This document shows positions 16,577 to 26,043 of a DNA stretch of 64,000 nucleotides, piece after piece; position 1 is the first letter of the stretch; each line of letters opens with the position of its first letter. Below the pieces are notes generated by a model. It was not told the DNA's origin and made no database searches. It worked only from the letters and a program-made list of their open reading frames with translations. The position numbers were made by a program, and so were the translations under genes. Origin of the DNA: JBEICQ01 sp046297395 (GTDB lineage: Bacteria; Bacteroidota; Bacteroidia; UBA4408); assembly GCA_046297395.1 (NCBI GenBank), contig JBKCNM010000012.1:1-64000 (forward strand), written 5' to 3'.

Positions 16577-18904
16577 ATGAAAAATCTTCTTCCTTCAGTA
16601 TTGTGCTGCTTAACGATCATGTTTTTGCACAGCCACACCAAAGCACAGCCTTCCATCAATCTGGTTCAGTTTTCCACAGGCTTTACATCTCCGGTTGACA
16701 TGGCTCATTGCGGAGACAGCCGTTTGTTTGTGGTACAGAAGGCAGGACGCATCATTATTGTAGACTCTACAGGAACAAGGCGGACCACTCCTTTTCTCAA
16801 TATCACCTCATTGGTAAGTCAAACCGGAAATGAAAGAGGCTTGCTTGGTCTTGCTTTTCATCCTAACTACAAGCAAAACGGATATTTTTATGTCAACTAC
16901 ACAAGGTCGTCTGATGGTGCTACCAGGGTCTCGCGTTTTAGTGTAAACCCCAATGATTCGAACCTTGCATTGGCAAATTCGGAAGTAAACTTGCTTACCA
17001 TCACACAGCCCTTTTCCAACCACAATGGAGGAAACCTGGAATTTGGTCAAGATGGATATCTCTATATCGGTATGGGTGATGGCGGCAGTGCAAATGATCC
17101 ACAAAACAATTCCCAAAACAATTCGTCGCTCTTGGGTAAAATGCTGAGGATAGATGTAAACAGCGGCAGTCCTTATGGTATACCGGCCGACAACCCAAAT
17201 GCGAATAGTACTACACTACCAAAAGAAATCTGGTCCAAAGGTCTTAGAAATCCCTGGCGTTTCAGTTTCGATAAACACACAGGTGATTTGTGGATTGCTG
17301 ATGTTGGACAAAATGCCTGGGAGGAAATTGATTTTGAAGCGGCAGATGCCCAGGGCGGCAGAGATTATGGATGGAGATGCTTTGAAGGAAATGTTACCAC
17401 GCCCGGAATTTCACAAGCCGGTTGTCCTTCTTTTGCTTCTACAACTGCGCCTGTGTATGTGATGGATCACAACCAGGGCAATTGTTCTGTTACAGGAGGC
17501 TATGTTTACCGTGGCGCTCAAATGAACAATACCTTTGGTTACTATCTGTGCACCGATTATTGCTCCGGAAGATTTTGGTGGATTAAGAAGAACGGAAACA
17601 CATTTAACAACGGGCTGGTGAATACTTTTCTAACGAACCAATATGTTGCTCTGGGAGAAGACATGTATGGAGAATTGTATGTAGTGGGAAATGCAAATGG
17701 AATCATCTACCGCATCACCACCGCCAATCCTTGTCCGGTAGCCCTAATCATGGAAGAAGATACCATTCACTATTGTGCCGGTGCCGGTACGCAACTGGAA
17801 GCGCTTCGCGGGAGGGGGCTCACCTACACCTGGACACGAAATGGTGTTCCTGCCAATACCAATATCTATGTGCTCAATGCCAATCAGCCCGGCGATTACC
17901 AGGTTACCGTAAGCAATTCTGCAGGATGCTCCTCTACTTCCCAAACCGTACACCTGATCGAAGATCCCTCTCCTACGCTAAACTACACACTCAGTGTTCC
18001 CGGTCCCCTCTGTGAAGGCGACACCACCGTTCTCAATCTCAATGGAGGAGATTATTATGTTTATAACGGAAACCAAAATATTCCGTCTTCTCAAATCATC
18101 ACTGGGGATTTCTCTCATTATGTTTCTGCCGTAAACAGCTTTGGCTGCAAAGACAGCACACTCATAGAAATCATCAAGTATGAATATCCCAACTTCCTAA
18201 TCAGCTCCACGCTAACAAATAATATTTTATGTGAGAACGGAAACACATTTACACTCACCGGCACAGGTGGTGATGGAAATTACTTCTGGCCTGCCAACAC
18301 AGGAAGCATCAACGGATGTTGTGCAGAATTTGATTTTGCCGGTCAGTTTCAATTTTATGACAGCGTAGGAACATGTTTTTATGAGAGTCCTATCCTGTTG
18401 GTGAATTTAGCCACACCAAGCATTCCCACGCTTTCAGGGTATTCACCTGTCTATGACAGTTCTTCGGCACCCGATACGCTTTTTGCCAATCTCTCAGGCA
18501 CGGTCATCACCATTAACGGCATCCCCGGCAATGTAATTTTTCCCTCGAGTCTATCGCAGGGCTATAATGACCTGCAGGCTTCCTATACGGATGCCAATAA
18601 TTGCACATGGACTTTCACTGATTCGGTATTCATGAACTTGAATGTTGGCTTGATTCATAACAATCCCGGTGGAATGATGCTCTTCCCAAATCCAGTAAGC
18701 AGAGGACAAATACTGCAACTCACACACACCCAATCAGGGGCAACGATACTTATCAGTGACATTGCGGGAAAGCTCGTATCAAGAAAGATATGCACTGAAA
18801 AAAATACAGCCATCGATACCGGATCTCTCGGCGATGGCGTCTATCTGATGTACTACACAGGTGCAGACAAAAATGAAATTTACAGATTTGTAGTTCAACA
18901 ATAA
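16577..18904 (+). CDS. PQQ-dependent sugar dehydrogenase-like protein with T9SS sorting domain
   Basis: The protein is 775 residues. A signal peptide (MKNLLPSVLCCLTIMFLHSHTKAQ) leads into a soluble-aldose/glucose-dehydrogenase-type six-bladed propeller at about 30-385, with DMAHCGDSRLFVVQKAGRI, RGLLGLAFHPNYKQNGYFYV, FSNHNGGNLEFGQDGYLYIGMGDGG and LRNPWRFSFDKHTGDLWIADVGQN. A Cys-rich Ig/PKD-like region (about 390-690) follows, then a T9SS type A domain (MMLFPNPVSRG to RFVVQQ). It should be a surface or secreted oxidoreductase or sugar-binding protein; PQQ use is a family trait, not shown here. dnaX starts two bases after its stop, an odd pairing of a secreted protein with a replication gene. 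Confidence 0.88.
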   Translation: MKNLLPSVLCCLTIMFLHSHTKAQPSINLVQFSTGFTSPVDMAHCGDSRLFVVQKAGRIIIVDSTGTRRTTPFLNITSLVSQTGNERGLLGLAFHPNYKQNGYFYVNYTRSSDGATRVSRFSVNPNDSNLALANSEVNLLTITQPFSNHNGGNLEFGQDGYLYIGMGDGGSANDPQNNSQNNSSLLGKMLRIDVNSGSPYGIPADNPNANSTTLPKEIWSKGLRNPWRFSFDKHTGDLWIADVGQNAWEEIDFEAADAQGGRDYGWRCFEGNVTTPGISQAGCPSFASTTAPVYVMDHNQGNCSVTGGYVYRGAQMNNTFGYYLCTDYCSGRFWWIKKNGNTFNNGLVNTFLTNQYVALGEDMYGELYVVGNANGIIYRITTANPCPVALIMEEDTIHYCAGAGTQLEALRGRGLTYTWTRNGVPANTNIYVLNANQPGDYQVTVSNSAGCSSTSQTVHLIEDPSPTLNYTLSVPGPLCEGDTTVLNLNGGDYYVYNGNQNIPSSQIITGDFSHYVSAVNSFGCKDSTLIEIIKYEYPNFLISSTLTNNILCENGNTFTLTGTGGDGNYFWPANTGSINGCCAEFDFAGQFQFYDSVGTCFYESPILLVNLATPSIPTLSGYSPVYDSSSAPDTLFANLSGTVITINGIPGNVIFPSSLSQGYNDLQASYTDANNCTWTFTDSVFMNLNVGLIHNNPGGMMLFPNPVSRGQILQLTHTQSGATILISDIAGKLVSRKICTEKNTAIDTGSLGDGVYLMYYTGADKNEIYRFVVQQ

Positions 18905-18906
18905 CA

Positions 18907-20709
18907 ATGGATCAATTTATCGTTTCGGCAAGGAAATACCGTCCTTCCACATTTGAGTCAGTGGTGGGTCAAAAACACATCACCACCACCCTACAGAATG
19001 CATTAAAAAACCACCAACTTGCTCAGGCATTTTTGTTTTGTGGTCCAAGGGGTGTGGGTAAAACAACCTGTGCACGCATCCTTGCCAAAACCATCAATTG
19101 CATGGCAGGGCCCGACAGAACGGAGCCATGCAATGCCTGCGAATCATGCGATTCTTTCAACAAAGGGCAATCCTTTAACATCATTGAACTGGATGCTGCT
19201 TCCAACAATTCCGTAGACGACATTAGAGAGCTGGTAGAACAGGTGCGCTTTGCACCACAGCTCGGAAAGTACCGTGTGTTTATTATTGATGAGGTGCATA
19301 TGCTCTCTTCCTCTGCCTTTAACGCCTTTCTGAAAACCTTGGAAGAGCCTCCGGCACATGCCATCTTCATACTTGCCACCACAGAAAAACACAAGATTAT
19401 TCCAACCATCCTGAGCCGTTGCCAGATTTTTGATTTTTACCGCATCAGGGTGCAGGATATTGCAGAGCACCTGGCCTATATTGCCAAACAAGAAAAAGTT
19501 GAAGCAGAACCTGATGCGCTCCATATCATTGCGCACAAAGCCGACGGGGGACTGAGAGACGCCTGCTCCATGTTCGATCAGATTGTGAGTTTCTCCGGAG
19601 GCAAGGTAACTTATCAATCGGTGATTGATAACCTCAACATCCTTGACTATGACTATTACTTTGGATTGATAAACGGTTTTTTAAAAAATGATATCTCCGC
19701 CGGATTTCTTACGCTGGATGATATCCTTGCAAGAGGTTTCGATGGGCTCAATTTCCTTTCAGGACTTGCCACACATTTCCGCAATCTGGTAGTGGCAAGG
19801 AATCCCGCTACTGTGGGACTGATTGAAACCGGAGAAACCATCCGTGAAAAATACCAGGAACAGGCAAAACGATGCACAGCCATGTTTATTTTTCAATCAC
19901 TCAAATTGTTGAGTGAGGGGGAAGTACAATACCGACAAAGTAAAAATCCGAGACTTGTGGTAGAGCTTACCCTCATGAAATTGTCGCTGTTGCAAAAAGA
20001 AAACAGGGACGAAAAAAAAAATGACATAAGTGAAGGAATACCACCGAAGGCAAAACAAATTCCTTCGGAAGATTTGAATATCGCTCAATCAACAGTCGCA
20101 GAGCCTAGACCGGCAGCATTTGCTCAAAAACCGGTGATGGCTGCAGAAAACATCCAAAACACTTCACCTGAGCACGCAAAAACACCTATACAAGCGTCTG
20201 CTCCAACAGCCCCTGCAGGTTCATTAGTTAGCAAGGCCAGCATGCCAAGAATCAGCACCTTGCTGAATAAAGTTGAAAAGCAGGATAAAACAGAAGCACC
20301 CGATGCACATGTCTCATTACTTGATAAACCGGGAAATGATCCTTTTAACGAAGAAATGCTGCGCAACAAATGGGCCGAACTTGCCGGCCTCTGGAAAAGC
20401 GGGAAAGGAGAATTTGTTTATTCCACACTGGTAACCGGGGAATTGACCTTGGGTGAAGACTGCACGATTCATTTTTTGGTGAACAATGCATCCCAAACAG
20501 AGATGATGAACGGACTGATCACAGAGATGGCCGAATGGCTTCGGAAGAGTCTGAACAATCAATCCATCAAGCTTCGTTTTGGATTGATTAAAACAGAAGA
20601 AGGAAAAGAGAAAAAGGCTTATACCTCCAAAGAAAAATTTGAAAAAATGGCGCAACTCAATCCCAATATTCAGCTGCTCAAACAAAAGCTGGATCTGGAC
20701 ATCTTGTAA
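18907..20709 (+). CDS. dnaX: DNA polymerase III subunit gamma/tau (DnaX)
   Basis: DnaX is the ATPase that builds the clamp-loader complex and couples polymerase cores. The 600-residue protein has SARKYRPSTFESVVGQ at the N-terminus, Walker A GPRGVGKTT (about 45), a zinc site in CNACESCDSF, Walker B VFIIDEVHML, sensor residues in ILATTEKHKIIPTILSRCQ, and a Pro/Ala/Lys-rich linker (about 360-480). A C-terminal tau-like domain ends LLKQKLDLDIL. The start is two bases after the upstream stop, so it is probably co-transcribed with the sugar dehydrogenase-like gene. I saw no programmed-frameshift signal of the E. coli type in the linker. Confidence 0.95.
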   Translation: MDQFIVSARKYRPSTFESVVGQKHITTTLQNALKNHQLAQAFLFCGPRGVGKTTCARILAKTINCMAGPDRTEPCNACESCDSFNKGQSFNIIELDAASNNSVDDIRELVEQVRFAPQLGKYRVFIIDEVHMLSSSAFNAFLKTLEEPPAHAIFILATTEKHKIIPTILSRCQIFDFYRIRVQDIAEHLAYIAKQEKVEAEPDALHIIAHKADGGLRDACSMFDQIVSFSGGKVTYQSVIDNLNILDYDYYFGLINGFLKNDISAGFLTLDDILARGFDGLNFLSGLATHFRNLVVARNPATVGLIETGETIREKYQEQAKRCTAMFIFQSLKLLSEGEVQYRQSKNPRLVVELTLMKLSLLQKENRDEKKNDISEGIPPKAKQIPSEDLNIAQSTVAEPRPAAFAQKPVMAAENIQNTSPEHAKTPIQASAPTAPAGSLVSKASMPRISTLLNKVEKQDKTEAPDAHVSLLDKPGNDPFNEEMLRNKWAELAGLWKSGKGEFVYSTLVTGELTLGEDCTIHFLVNNASQTEMMNGLITEMAEWLRKSLNNQSIKLRFGLIKTEEGKEKKAYTSKEKFEKMAQLNPNIQLLKQKLDLDIL

Positions 20710-20927
20710 TCAAGGGCTGCAAGCGAGAAGCAAAATTTATCAGTACAGAGTAAAAACCGACATACCCTTTTCAAAAGGATTTGCCCTCAAGTATGGAAAA
20801 GCTTGCATGGCAATTAAAATGAGAGCAAGAAAGTTTCCGGTGAAGGGGAATAAAGCCCATTCCACATTCAAATTTTCAGATGAAAGGAAGATTGACCTTG
20901 AGCAGGCGAAAGAAAAATTTCCGGTAA

Positions 20928-22082
20928 TTATCTCGAAAACCTGATGCAGGCAGATGCAGTGAGCCAGATGGCCTGATCAGAAGTGCCTGAAAATATTTTT
21001 TCCTGTGCGCGAAACAACTTCCCCTCCATCCTGAGCATCACAAGACTATTGAGCTCATAATCGATGTTAGCCGTGTATCCCATGGTACGAAAACCCTTGC
21101 TTTTTCCGGTAACGAAAATAACCTGTTCCGGGTCATGGAAATATTCTGTTCTAATGGCAAGAAACCATTGCTTGGCCAAAGCAGTTCGCAGAATCAAAAC
21201 GGGCGAATACCAAGAATGGAGTTTCCCGCCTTTCGCTTGCTCCGTTCCTGCATCGAAGCCAAAGATGATTCCATTTCCACGGTTAGACTTGTATTGAAGA
21301 AAAAAATTGTGGTATTGACGCAGGGCAACATTGCCTTTATTAAAAACCTGACCAAGAAAATAACTGTAGTTTACAGTGTTGTTTTCACCGGTTTTATGCA
21401 TCACCTGCAGGCCCAGAGAAGGAGATTTTACCAGCGGATGAAGGGTGATGGTTTGCCATCCGTTCAGACCAAGCAAGGCAAACTGCCACTTCTTATTGAG
21501 GCTGGCATAACTCAGGCGTATGCCTGATTCATAATAGGGAGAATTTTCCGCCAAAATACTTCTTGTAAGGTTCCATGAATCTGCGCCAATGGGACTCTCA
21601 AATCCTATGTGAGAAGGCATGATGCCGGCATCCAGCCAAAGATTGTGGGAGGAAGAAAGTTTAATGCCCATATTTGCTTCATATACAAATTGCGCCCATA
21701 TGGGTTCATGTGCAAGATTGTATTGGGCGTAATTGCCTGCCATCACACCCAAATTGAACCTGTAGCGGTTTTGCGTTTGTGAGGCCTTCAACATAATCAA
21801 ATTGGCATTCAGTTCACCAAGTCGTTTATGGTTAGAGAAAAAATCCGGTTTCTCTCGTGTAGCATTTTTAGCAAGATCGTGACTAAAATAAAATTCAGCA
21901 TACCCTTCAACAGCAAATTTTGGGAGAGAATCTGATTGAGCATGAAGCCTATTCACAAGTACAACCTGTAAAACGAGGGCGCATGCCAAGCCGCATTTAC
22001 AGCCTCTTTTTTGACACCCTTCGGAGAAGGAAAGTGAACTCAAAAAAGAAACAAAGACCTTAACAACTTTCAGCAATGGCAT
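20928..22082 (-). CDS. Outer-membrane beta-barrel (porin-like) protein
   Basis: This 384-residue protein has an N-terminal segment with a hydrophobic stretch ending LHAQ (about 30-49, ACALVLQVVLVNRLHAQSD). The rest consists of alternating amphipathic strands with aromatic girdle residues (VEGYAEFYFSHDLA, MLKASQTQNRYRFNLGVMAGNYAQYNLA, NYSYFLGQVF) and ends SACIRFSR. The pattern resembles the outer-membrane beta-barrel porin-2 type (OmpL-like). The ATG at 22080-22082 lies inside the end of fabD and gives an unusually long signal region. The real start may be later, but no better ATG is present before the hydrophobic stretch. The substrate is unknown. It follows fabD on the same strand. Confidence 0.7.
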   Translation of the reverse strand: MPLLKVVKVFVSFLSSLSFSEGCQKRGCKCGLACALVLQVVLVNRLHAQSDSLPKFAVEGYAEFYFSHDLAKNATREKPDFFSNHKRLGELNANLIMLKASQTQNRYRFNLGVMAGNYAQYNLAHEPIWAQFVYEANMGIKLSSSHNLWLDAGIMPSHIGFESPIGADSWNLTRSILAENSPYYESGIRLSYASLNKKWQFALLGLNGWQTITLHPLVKSPSLGLQVMHKTGENNTVNYSYFLGQVFNKGNVALRQYHNFFLQYKSNRGNGIIFGFDAGTEQAKGGKLHSWYSPVLILRTALAKQWFLAIRTEYFHDPEQVIFVTGKSKGFRTMGYTANIDYELNSLVMLRMEGKLFRAQEKIFSGTSDQAIWLTASACIRFSR

Positions 22083-22944
22083 CCTTGTTTACTTTCTTCA
22101 CCAAGCCTTGCAGGACTTTGCCCGGACCTGCCTCGTAAAAATGGTTTGCACCGTCGGCAATCATTCGTTCTATGGTTTGGGTCCATCTCACGGGCGCGGT
22201 TAATTGCTCCACGAGGTTGGATTTTATTTGCTCGGGATCTGTTGAAGGCAGTGCATTTACATTTTGGTAAACAGGGCAAACAGGCACACGAAATGTTGTT
22301 TGTTCAATGGCCTTCTTAAGTTCTTCTTTGGCAGGTTCCATAAGGGGGGAATGAAAAGCACCTCCCACCTGCAATGGCAATGCCCGCTTGGCACCGGCTG
22401 CTTTCATTTTTTCACAGGCTTCCTGAATACCCTCCATGCTGCCGCTGATGACCAACTGTCCGGGACAATTGTAATTGGCTGCAACCACCACTTTGCCGGA
22501 AGAGGAAATTTCGGCACAGATCTGTTCTACTATCTTGTCATCTAAACCCAAGATGGCAGCCATGGTAGAGGGATTTTGTTCACAGGCTTTCTGCATGGCA
22601 AATGCCCTTTTAGAAACCAGAAGCAGGGCATCCGAAAAAGAGAGACATGCATTTGCTACAAGTGCTGAAAACTCACCCAGCGAGTGACCTGCCACCATGT
22701 GTGGAGTAAATGATTCACCCAATGCCTTGATGGCAGCCACAGAGTGCAGAAAAACTGCCGGTTGGGTTACTTTGGTTTGTCTCAGGTCTTCTTCAGAGCC
22801 TGAGAACATCGCATCTGTAATAGAAAAACCCAGCACATCATTGGCTTCCAGAAACAGTTGCCTGCAATGGGGATGATTGTCGAAATACTCTTTTCCCATG
22901 CCGGGAAACTGGGAACCTTGTCCCGGAAAAACATACGCATTCAT
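22060..22944 (-). CDS. fabD: Malonyl-CoA:ACP transacylase (FabD)
   Basis: FabD loads malonyl groups from CoA onto acyl carrier protein for fatty-acid synthesis. The ATG at 22942-22944 is chosen because the family motif follows at once (MNAYVFPGQGSQFPGMGKEYF) and because it lies one base after the end of lolD. A longer start at 22983 would add 13 unlikely residues. The catalytic Ser is in GHSLGEFSAL, and the catalytic His is in GGAFHSPLM, and GPGKVLQGLVKK closes the domain. Its 294 residues are normal. The lolD-fabD order suggests one transcript for envelope functions. Confidence 0.95.
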   Translation of the reverse strand: MNAYVFPGQGSQFPGMGKEYFDNHPHCRQLFLEANDVLGFSITDAMFSGSEEDLRQTKVTQPAVFLHSVAAIKALGESFTPHMVAGHSLGEFSALVANACLSFSDALLLVSKRAFAMQKACEQNPSTMAAILGLDDKIVEQICAEISSSGKVVVAANYNCPGQLVISGSMEGIQEACEKMKAAGAKRALPLQVGGAFHSPLMEPAKEELKKAIEQTTFRVPVCPVYQNVNALPSTDPEQIKSNLVEQLTAPVRWTQTIERMIADGANHFYEAGPGKVLQGLVKKVNKDAIAESC

Positions 22945-22945
22945 A

Positions 22946-23629
22946 TCAGTTTGTTTGGGGTGTTTTATGTGAGATCGAGCCATTGTGCATGACCATCACC
23001 TTGTCTGCAATTTTTGACAGTTCCGGATTGTGTGTCACGATCACAAATGTTTGGTTAAATTCTTTTCTCAGGGTAAGGATAAGCTTGTTGAGTTCCGATC
23101 CATTGCTTGCATCCAGGTTGCCGGAGGGTTCATCGGCAAACACAATTTCGGGGTTGTTTACCAGCGCCCTGGCAACTGCCACGCGTTGGTTTTCACCACC
23201 GGACAGTTCGGCCGGTTTATGATCTTTCCGATGTGCAATATCCAGAAACTCGAGGAGTTGAAGTGCCTTCCGATAGGCTTCTTTCTTTGAGTCACCTGCG
23301 ATGAGTGCGGGCATGCCGGCATTTTCAAGTGCAGTGAATTCAGGCAGCAGGTGGTGAAACTGAAAGACAAATCCTATGCTCTTGTTGCGAAGGGCATATA
23401 ATTTTTTTGTGCTGAGCGAAAAGAGGGAGGTACCATTCAGCAGCACCTCACCTGCATCAGGATTCTCGAGTGTACCCAGAATACTTAACAGGGTGGATTT
23501 ACCGGCACCGCTTTTGCCTTCAATACACACGATCTCCCCACGGGATACTTCAATATCTATGCCCCGAAGGACTTCTACCTTTTGGGTACTGAAATAGGAT
23601 TTTTGGATGCCGTTTGCTTTGAGAAGCAC
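22946..23629 (-). CDS. lolD: LolD-like ABC transporter ATPase
   Basis: This 227-residue ATPase has Walker A GKSGAGKST, Q-loop FVFQFHHLLPEF, signature LSGGENQRVAVARAL, Walker B EIVFADEPSG and a switch His in VTHNPEL. The sequence FQFHHLLPEFTALENA is characteristic of LolD, the ATPase that releases lipoproteins from the inner membrane for transport to the outer membrane. Its membrane partners (LolC/E) are not in the window. The start at 23629 overlaps, in opposite orientation, the only ATG available to the divergent glycosyltransferase gene. A minus-strand TAATTTTG motif lies 18 bases upstream. Confidence 0.88.
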   Translation of the reverse strand: MLLKANGIQKSYFSTQKVEVLRGIDIEVSRGEIVCIEGKSGAGKSTLLSILGTLENPDAGEVLLNGTSLFSLSTKKLYALRNKSIGFVFQFHHLLPEFTALENAGMPALIAGDSKKEAYRKALQLLEFLDIAHRKDHKPAELSGGENQRVAVARALVNNPEIVFADEPSGNLDASNGSELNKLILTLRKEFNQTFVIVTHNPELSKIADKVMVMHNGSISHKTPQTN

Positions 23630-24782
23630 AGGGTGTATATTTGAGGCAAAATTATCAAAAATCAGTACCCGTAAGGTTCATATTGTTTCATTTGATGTTC
23701 CTTTTCCGGCCGATTACGGAGGAGTAATTGATGTATTTTACAAAGTAAAAGCACTTGCGGATGCCGGTATCGGTGTTATTCTGCATGCATTTGATTATGG
23801 CAGAGGAGCATCTCCCCTGCTTGAGAAAATGTGTGAAAGGGTAGAATATTATCCTCGCAAGATGCACTCCTGGCTGTTTTTTCACAAGCTGCCCTTCATT
23901 GTTGTATCGAGGAAAAACCAACAACTCCTGCATCATCTCACAGAAGATGAACATCCTGTTCTTTTTGAAGGAATTCACACTTGCGGATATCTTGCAGAAG
24001 AGTCCTTGGCAGGAAAAAATCGTGTGGTACGCAGCCACAATGTGGAACACAATTACTACCATTCTCTCTCTGAAGCAGAGCAAAAAATATTTAAGCGAAG
24101 TTACCTGCGCAGGGAATCAGTAAAACTCGCGCACTTCGAATCCATTTTCAGGCATGCCTCTCATGTAGCTGCCATCTCCATGCATGACGAATTATATTTT
24201 TCGGGTAAAGGCTATCCTGTTTCTTTGGTTTCTGCTTTTCATCCTCATCAAAAAGTAAGTACAAAATCTGGCAAAGGTTCTTTTGCTTTATATCATGGAA
24301 ACCTTGGTGTAGCTGAAAATGACAAGGCTGCGTGTTACCTTATTGAAGAGGTTTTTTCCGGCCTTGATGTTCCCCTTTGCATCGCGGGCAATCATCCGAG
24401 TAAACGACTCAGGCAATTGGCAGCAGCGCATCCTCATATCCGTCTTGCCTACAATGTGAGTACAGAGCATATCCATCAATTGATTGAGGAAGCCCAGCTG
24501 AATATTCTTCCTACCTTTCAGCCAACGGGTATCAAACTAAAACTGCTTTCGGCGCTCTACTCCGGCAGGCATTGTATTGTAAATACACCCATGGTAAAAG
24601 ACACCGGACTCGAGCAGTTTTGCCACATCGCCGATCAGTCTGCCGGCATGCAGGCGCTGGTAAAAAAATGGTTTGATATCCCCTTCGGGACAGATGCACT
24701 GGATTTATGCAAAGGGATAGAGCATGGCAGGTTCAGCAATGAGCACAATGCCGAGAAACTCATGCAACTGCTGTTTCGCTAA
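23607..24782 (+). CDS. GT-B type glycosyltransferase (start uncertain)
   Basis: The frame gives up to 391 residues. The conserved N-terminal strand VHIVSFDVPFPADYGGVIDVFYK starts only about 24 residues in. The middle contains VVRSHNVEHNYY (an HNVE-type motif of family 4-like mannosyltransferases). The C-terminal half has ALYHGNLGVAENDKAA, VPLCIAGNHPSKRL and NILPTFQPTGIKLKLLSALYSGRHCIVN, as in nucleotide-sugar-binding GT-B domains. The donor and acceptor are unknown. The ATG at 23607 lies within lolD's 5' end on the other strand and before the TATATTTG motif; no ATG, GTG or TTG in frame lies between there and the conserved strand. A mutated start or a rare start codon is possible. Confidence 0.75.
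   Translation: MPFALRSTGCIFEAKLSKISTRKVHIVSFDVPFPADYGGVIDVFYKVKALADAGIGVILHAFDYGRGASPLLEKMCERVEYYPRKMHSWLFFHKLPFIVVSRKNQQLLHHLTEDEHPVLFEGIHTCGYLAEESLAGKNRVVRSHNVEHNYYHSLSEAEQKIFKRSYLRRESVKLAHFESIFRHASHVAAISMHDELYFSGKGYPVSLVSAFHPHQKVSTKSGKGSFALYHGNLGVAENDKAACYLIEEVFSGLDVPLCIAGNHPSKRLRQLAAAHPHIRLAYNVSTEHIHQLIEEAQLNILPTFQPTGIKLKLLSALYSGRHCIVNTPMVKDTGLEQFCHIADQSAGMQALVKKWFDIPFGTDALDLCKGIEHGRFSNEHNAEKLMQLLFR
23636..23654. promoter_or_regulatory. Back-to-back -7 elements between lolD and the glycosyltransferase
   Basis: TATATTTG at 23636-23643 (plus) and TAATTTTG at 23647-23654 (minus) both match TAnnTTTG within 19 bases. The minus one suits lolD. The plus one would start RNA after the only in-frame ATG of the glycosyltransferase, which makes that gene's true start uncertain. 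Good -33 elements are not seen for either. Confidence 0.4.
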
Positions 24783-24797
24783 AAGATATATTGCTGC

Positions 24798-26039
24798 TTA
24801 AACGGCAGCTATTCTATCGGCCATATACTGACCTGACTTCAATTTGGAAACAATTTTTGAAAATGCATCAATGGTGTAGTTCACATCTTCCATTGTATGC
24901 ACAGCTGTTGGAATCAATCGCAGAATAATCATCCCTTTGGGCACCACAGGGTAAACAACCATGGAACAGAAAATATCAAAATTCTCACGGAGATCCATGA
25001 TCAGGTTTGTGGCTTCCGGGATAGAACCATTCATGTAGACGGGGGTTACGCATGAGTTGGTTACACCTATATCAAATCCTGCTTTTATAAGCCCCTGTTG
25101 AAGGGCATTGGTAACTGCCCAGAGTTGATCTTTGTATTCGGGATGGGTGCGCATGAGTTCCAGGCGCTTGAGCGCTCCAAGTACCAAGGGCATGGGCATG
25201 CTCTTTGCGAAAATCTGTGAACGCATGTTGTAGCGGAGATATTCCACCACCTGTTCTTCACTGGAGATAAATCCTCCGATCATGGCGAAGGATTTTGCAA
25301 ATGTTCCAAAATACACATCAATATCCTCTTGGCAACCTTGCTCTTCTCCGGTACCGGCTCCTGTTTTGCCGAGGGTACCCAAACCATGGGCATCATCCAC
25401 AAACAATCGGAATGGATAGTACTTTTTGAGTGCTGCAATTTCTTTGAGTTTTCCTTGGTCACCGCGCATACCAAAAACCCCTTCGGTAATTACCAGAATG
25501 GCACCACCGGTTTCATTGGTTATGTTTAATGCTCTTTTGATTTGCTTTTCGCAGTCTTCAACATCATTGTGTTTAAACACAAAACGCTTACCCATGTGCA
25601 AACGCACACCATCGAGGATACAGGCATGAGATTCGGCATCATATACAATCACATCACGGCGATCTACCAAACAATCAATGGCTGAGACCATGGCCTGGTA
25701 TCCGAAATTACAAAGGATGGTATCTTCTTTATGGACAAATGCAGAAAGTTGGTTTTCCAATTCCTCATGAGCATTGGAGTTTCCACTCATCATGCGGGCT
25801 CCCATGGGAGATGCAAAACCATATTTAAGAGCAGCATCGGCATCGGCTTTTCTAACCTCCGGATGATTGGCGAGACCAAGATAATTGTTCAAGCTCCAGT
25901 TAAGCCGCTCTTTTCCGCGGAACATCATGCGCGGACCTATATCGCCCTCCAGCTTGGGAAAGGTAAAGTAGCCGTGAGATTCCTTGGCATGCTGCCCAAT
26001 AGGTCCTCTGTTCTTTTTAATTTTTTCAAATAAATCCAT
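24798..26039 (-). CDS. Alpha-oxoamine-synthase-like PLP aminotransferase fold protein
   Basis: The ATG at 26037-26039 (MDLFEKIKKNRGPIGQHAK) is preferred, five bases after clpS, over a longer frame from 26075; this gives 413 residues. The sequence has NWSLNNYLGLANHPEVRK, PMGARMMSGNSNAHEELE, FVDDAHGLGTLGKTGAG and FGTFAKSFAMIGGF (PLP lysine). These are marks of the KBL/BioF/serine palmitoyltransferase group, which condenses an amino acid with an acyl-CoA. It belongs to a Bacteroidota-type subfamily often given no specific name. Serine palmitoyltransferase (sphingolipid synthesis) is possible but not shown by the sequence. It is encoded with clpS. Confidence 0.85.
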   Translation of the reverse strand: MDLFEKIKKNRGPIGQHAKESHGYFTFPKLEGDIGPRMMFRGKERLNWSLNNYLGLANHPEVRKADADAALKYGFASPMGARMMSGNSNAHEELENQLSAFVHKEDTILCNFGYQAMVSAIDCLVDRRDVIVYDAESHACILDGVRLHMGKRFVFKHNDVEDCEKQIKRALNITNETGGAILVITEGVFGMRGDQGKLKEIAALKKYYPFRLFVDDAHGLGTLGKTGAGTGEEQGCQEDIDVYFGTFAKSFAMIGGFISSEEQVVEYLRYNMRSQIFAKSMPMPLVLGALKRLELMRTHPEYKDQLWAVTNALQQGLIKAGFDIGVTNSCVTPVYMNGSIPEATNLIMDLRENFDIFCSMVVYPVVPKGMIILRLIPTAVHTMEDVNYTIDAFSKIVSKLKSGQYMADRIAAV

Positions 26040-26043
26040 CTGC

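Noticed and set aside
18907..20709. Programmed frameshift in dnaX
   Set aside because: I did not find an A-rich slippery heptamer with a following stem of the E. coli type in the linker. The A-run near 20013 is followed directly by ordinary coding sequence.
20807..20944. 45-codon plus-strand frame after dnaX (MAIKMRARKFPVKGNK...)
   Set aside because: The composition is protein-like, but it overlaps the end of the convergent porin gene and has no promoter or known relative. Left as unproven.
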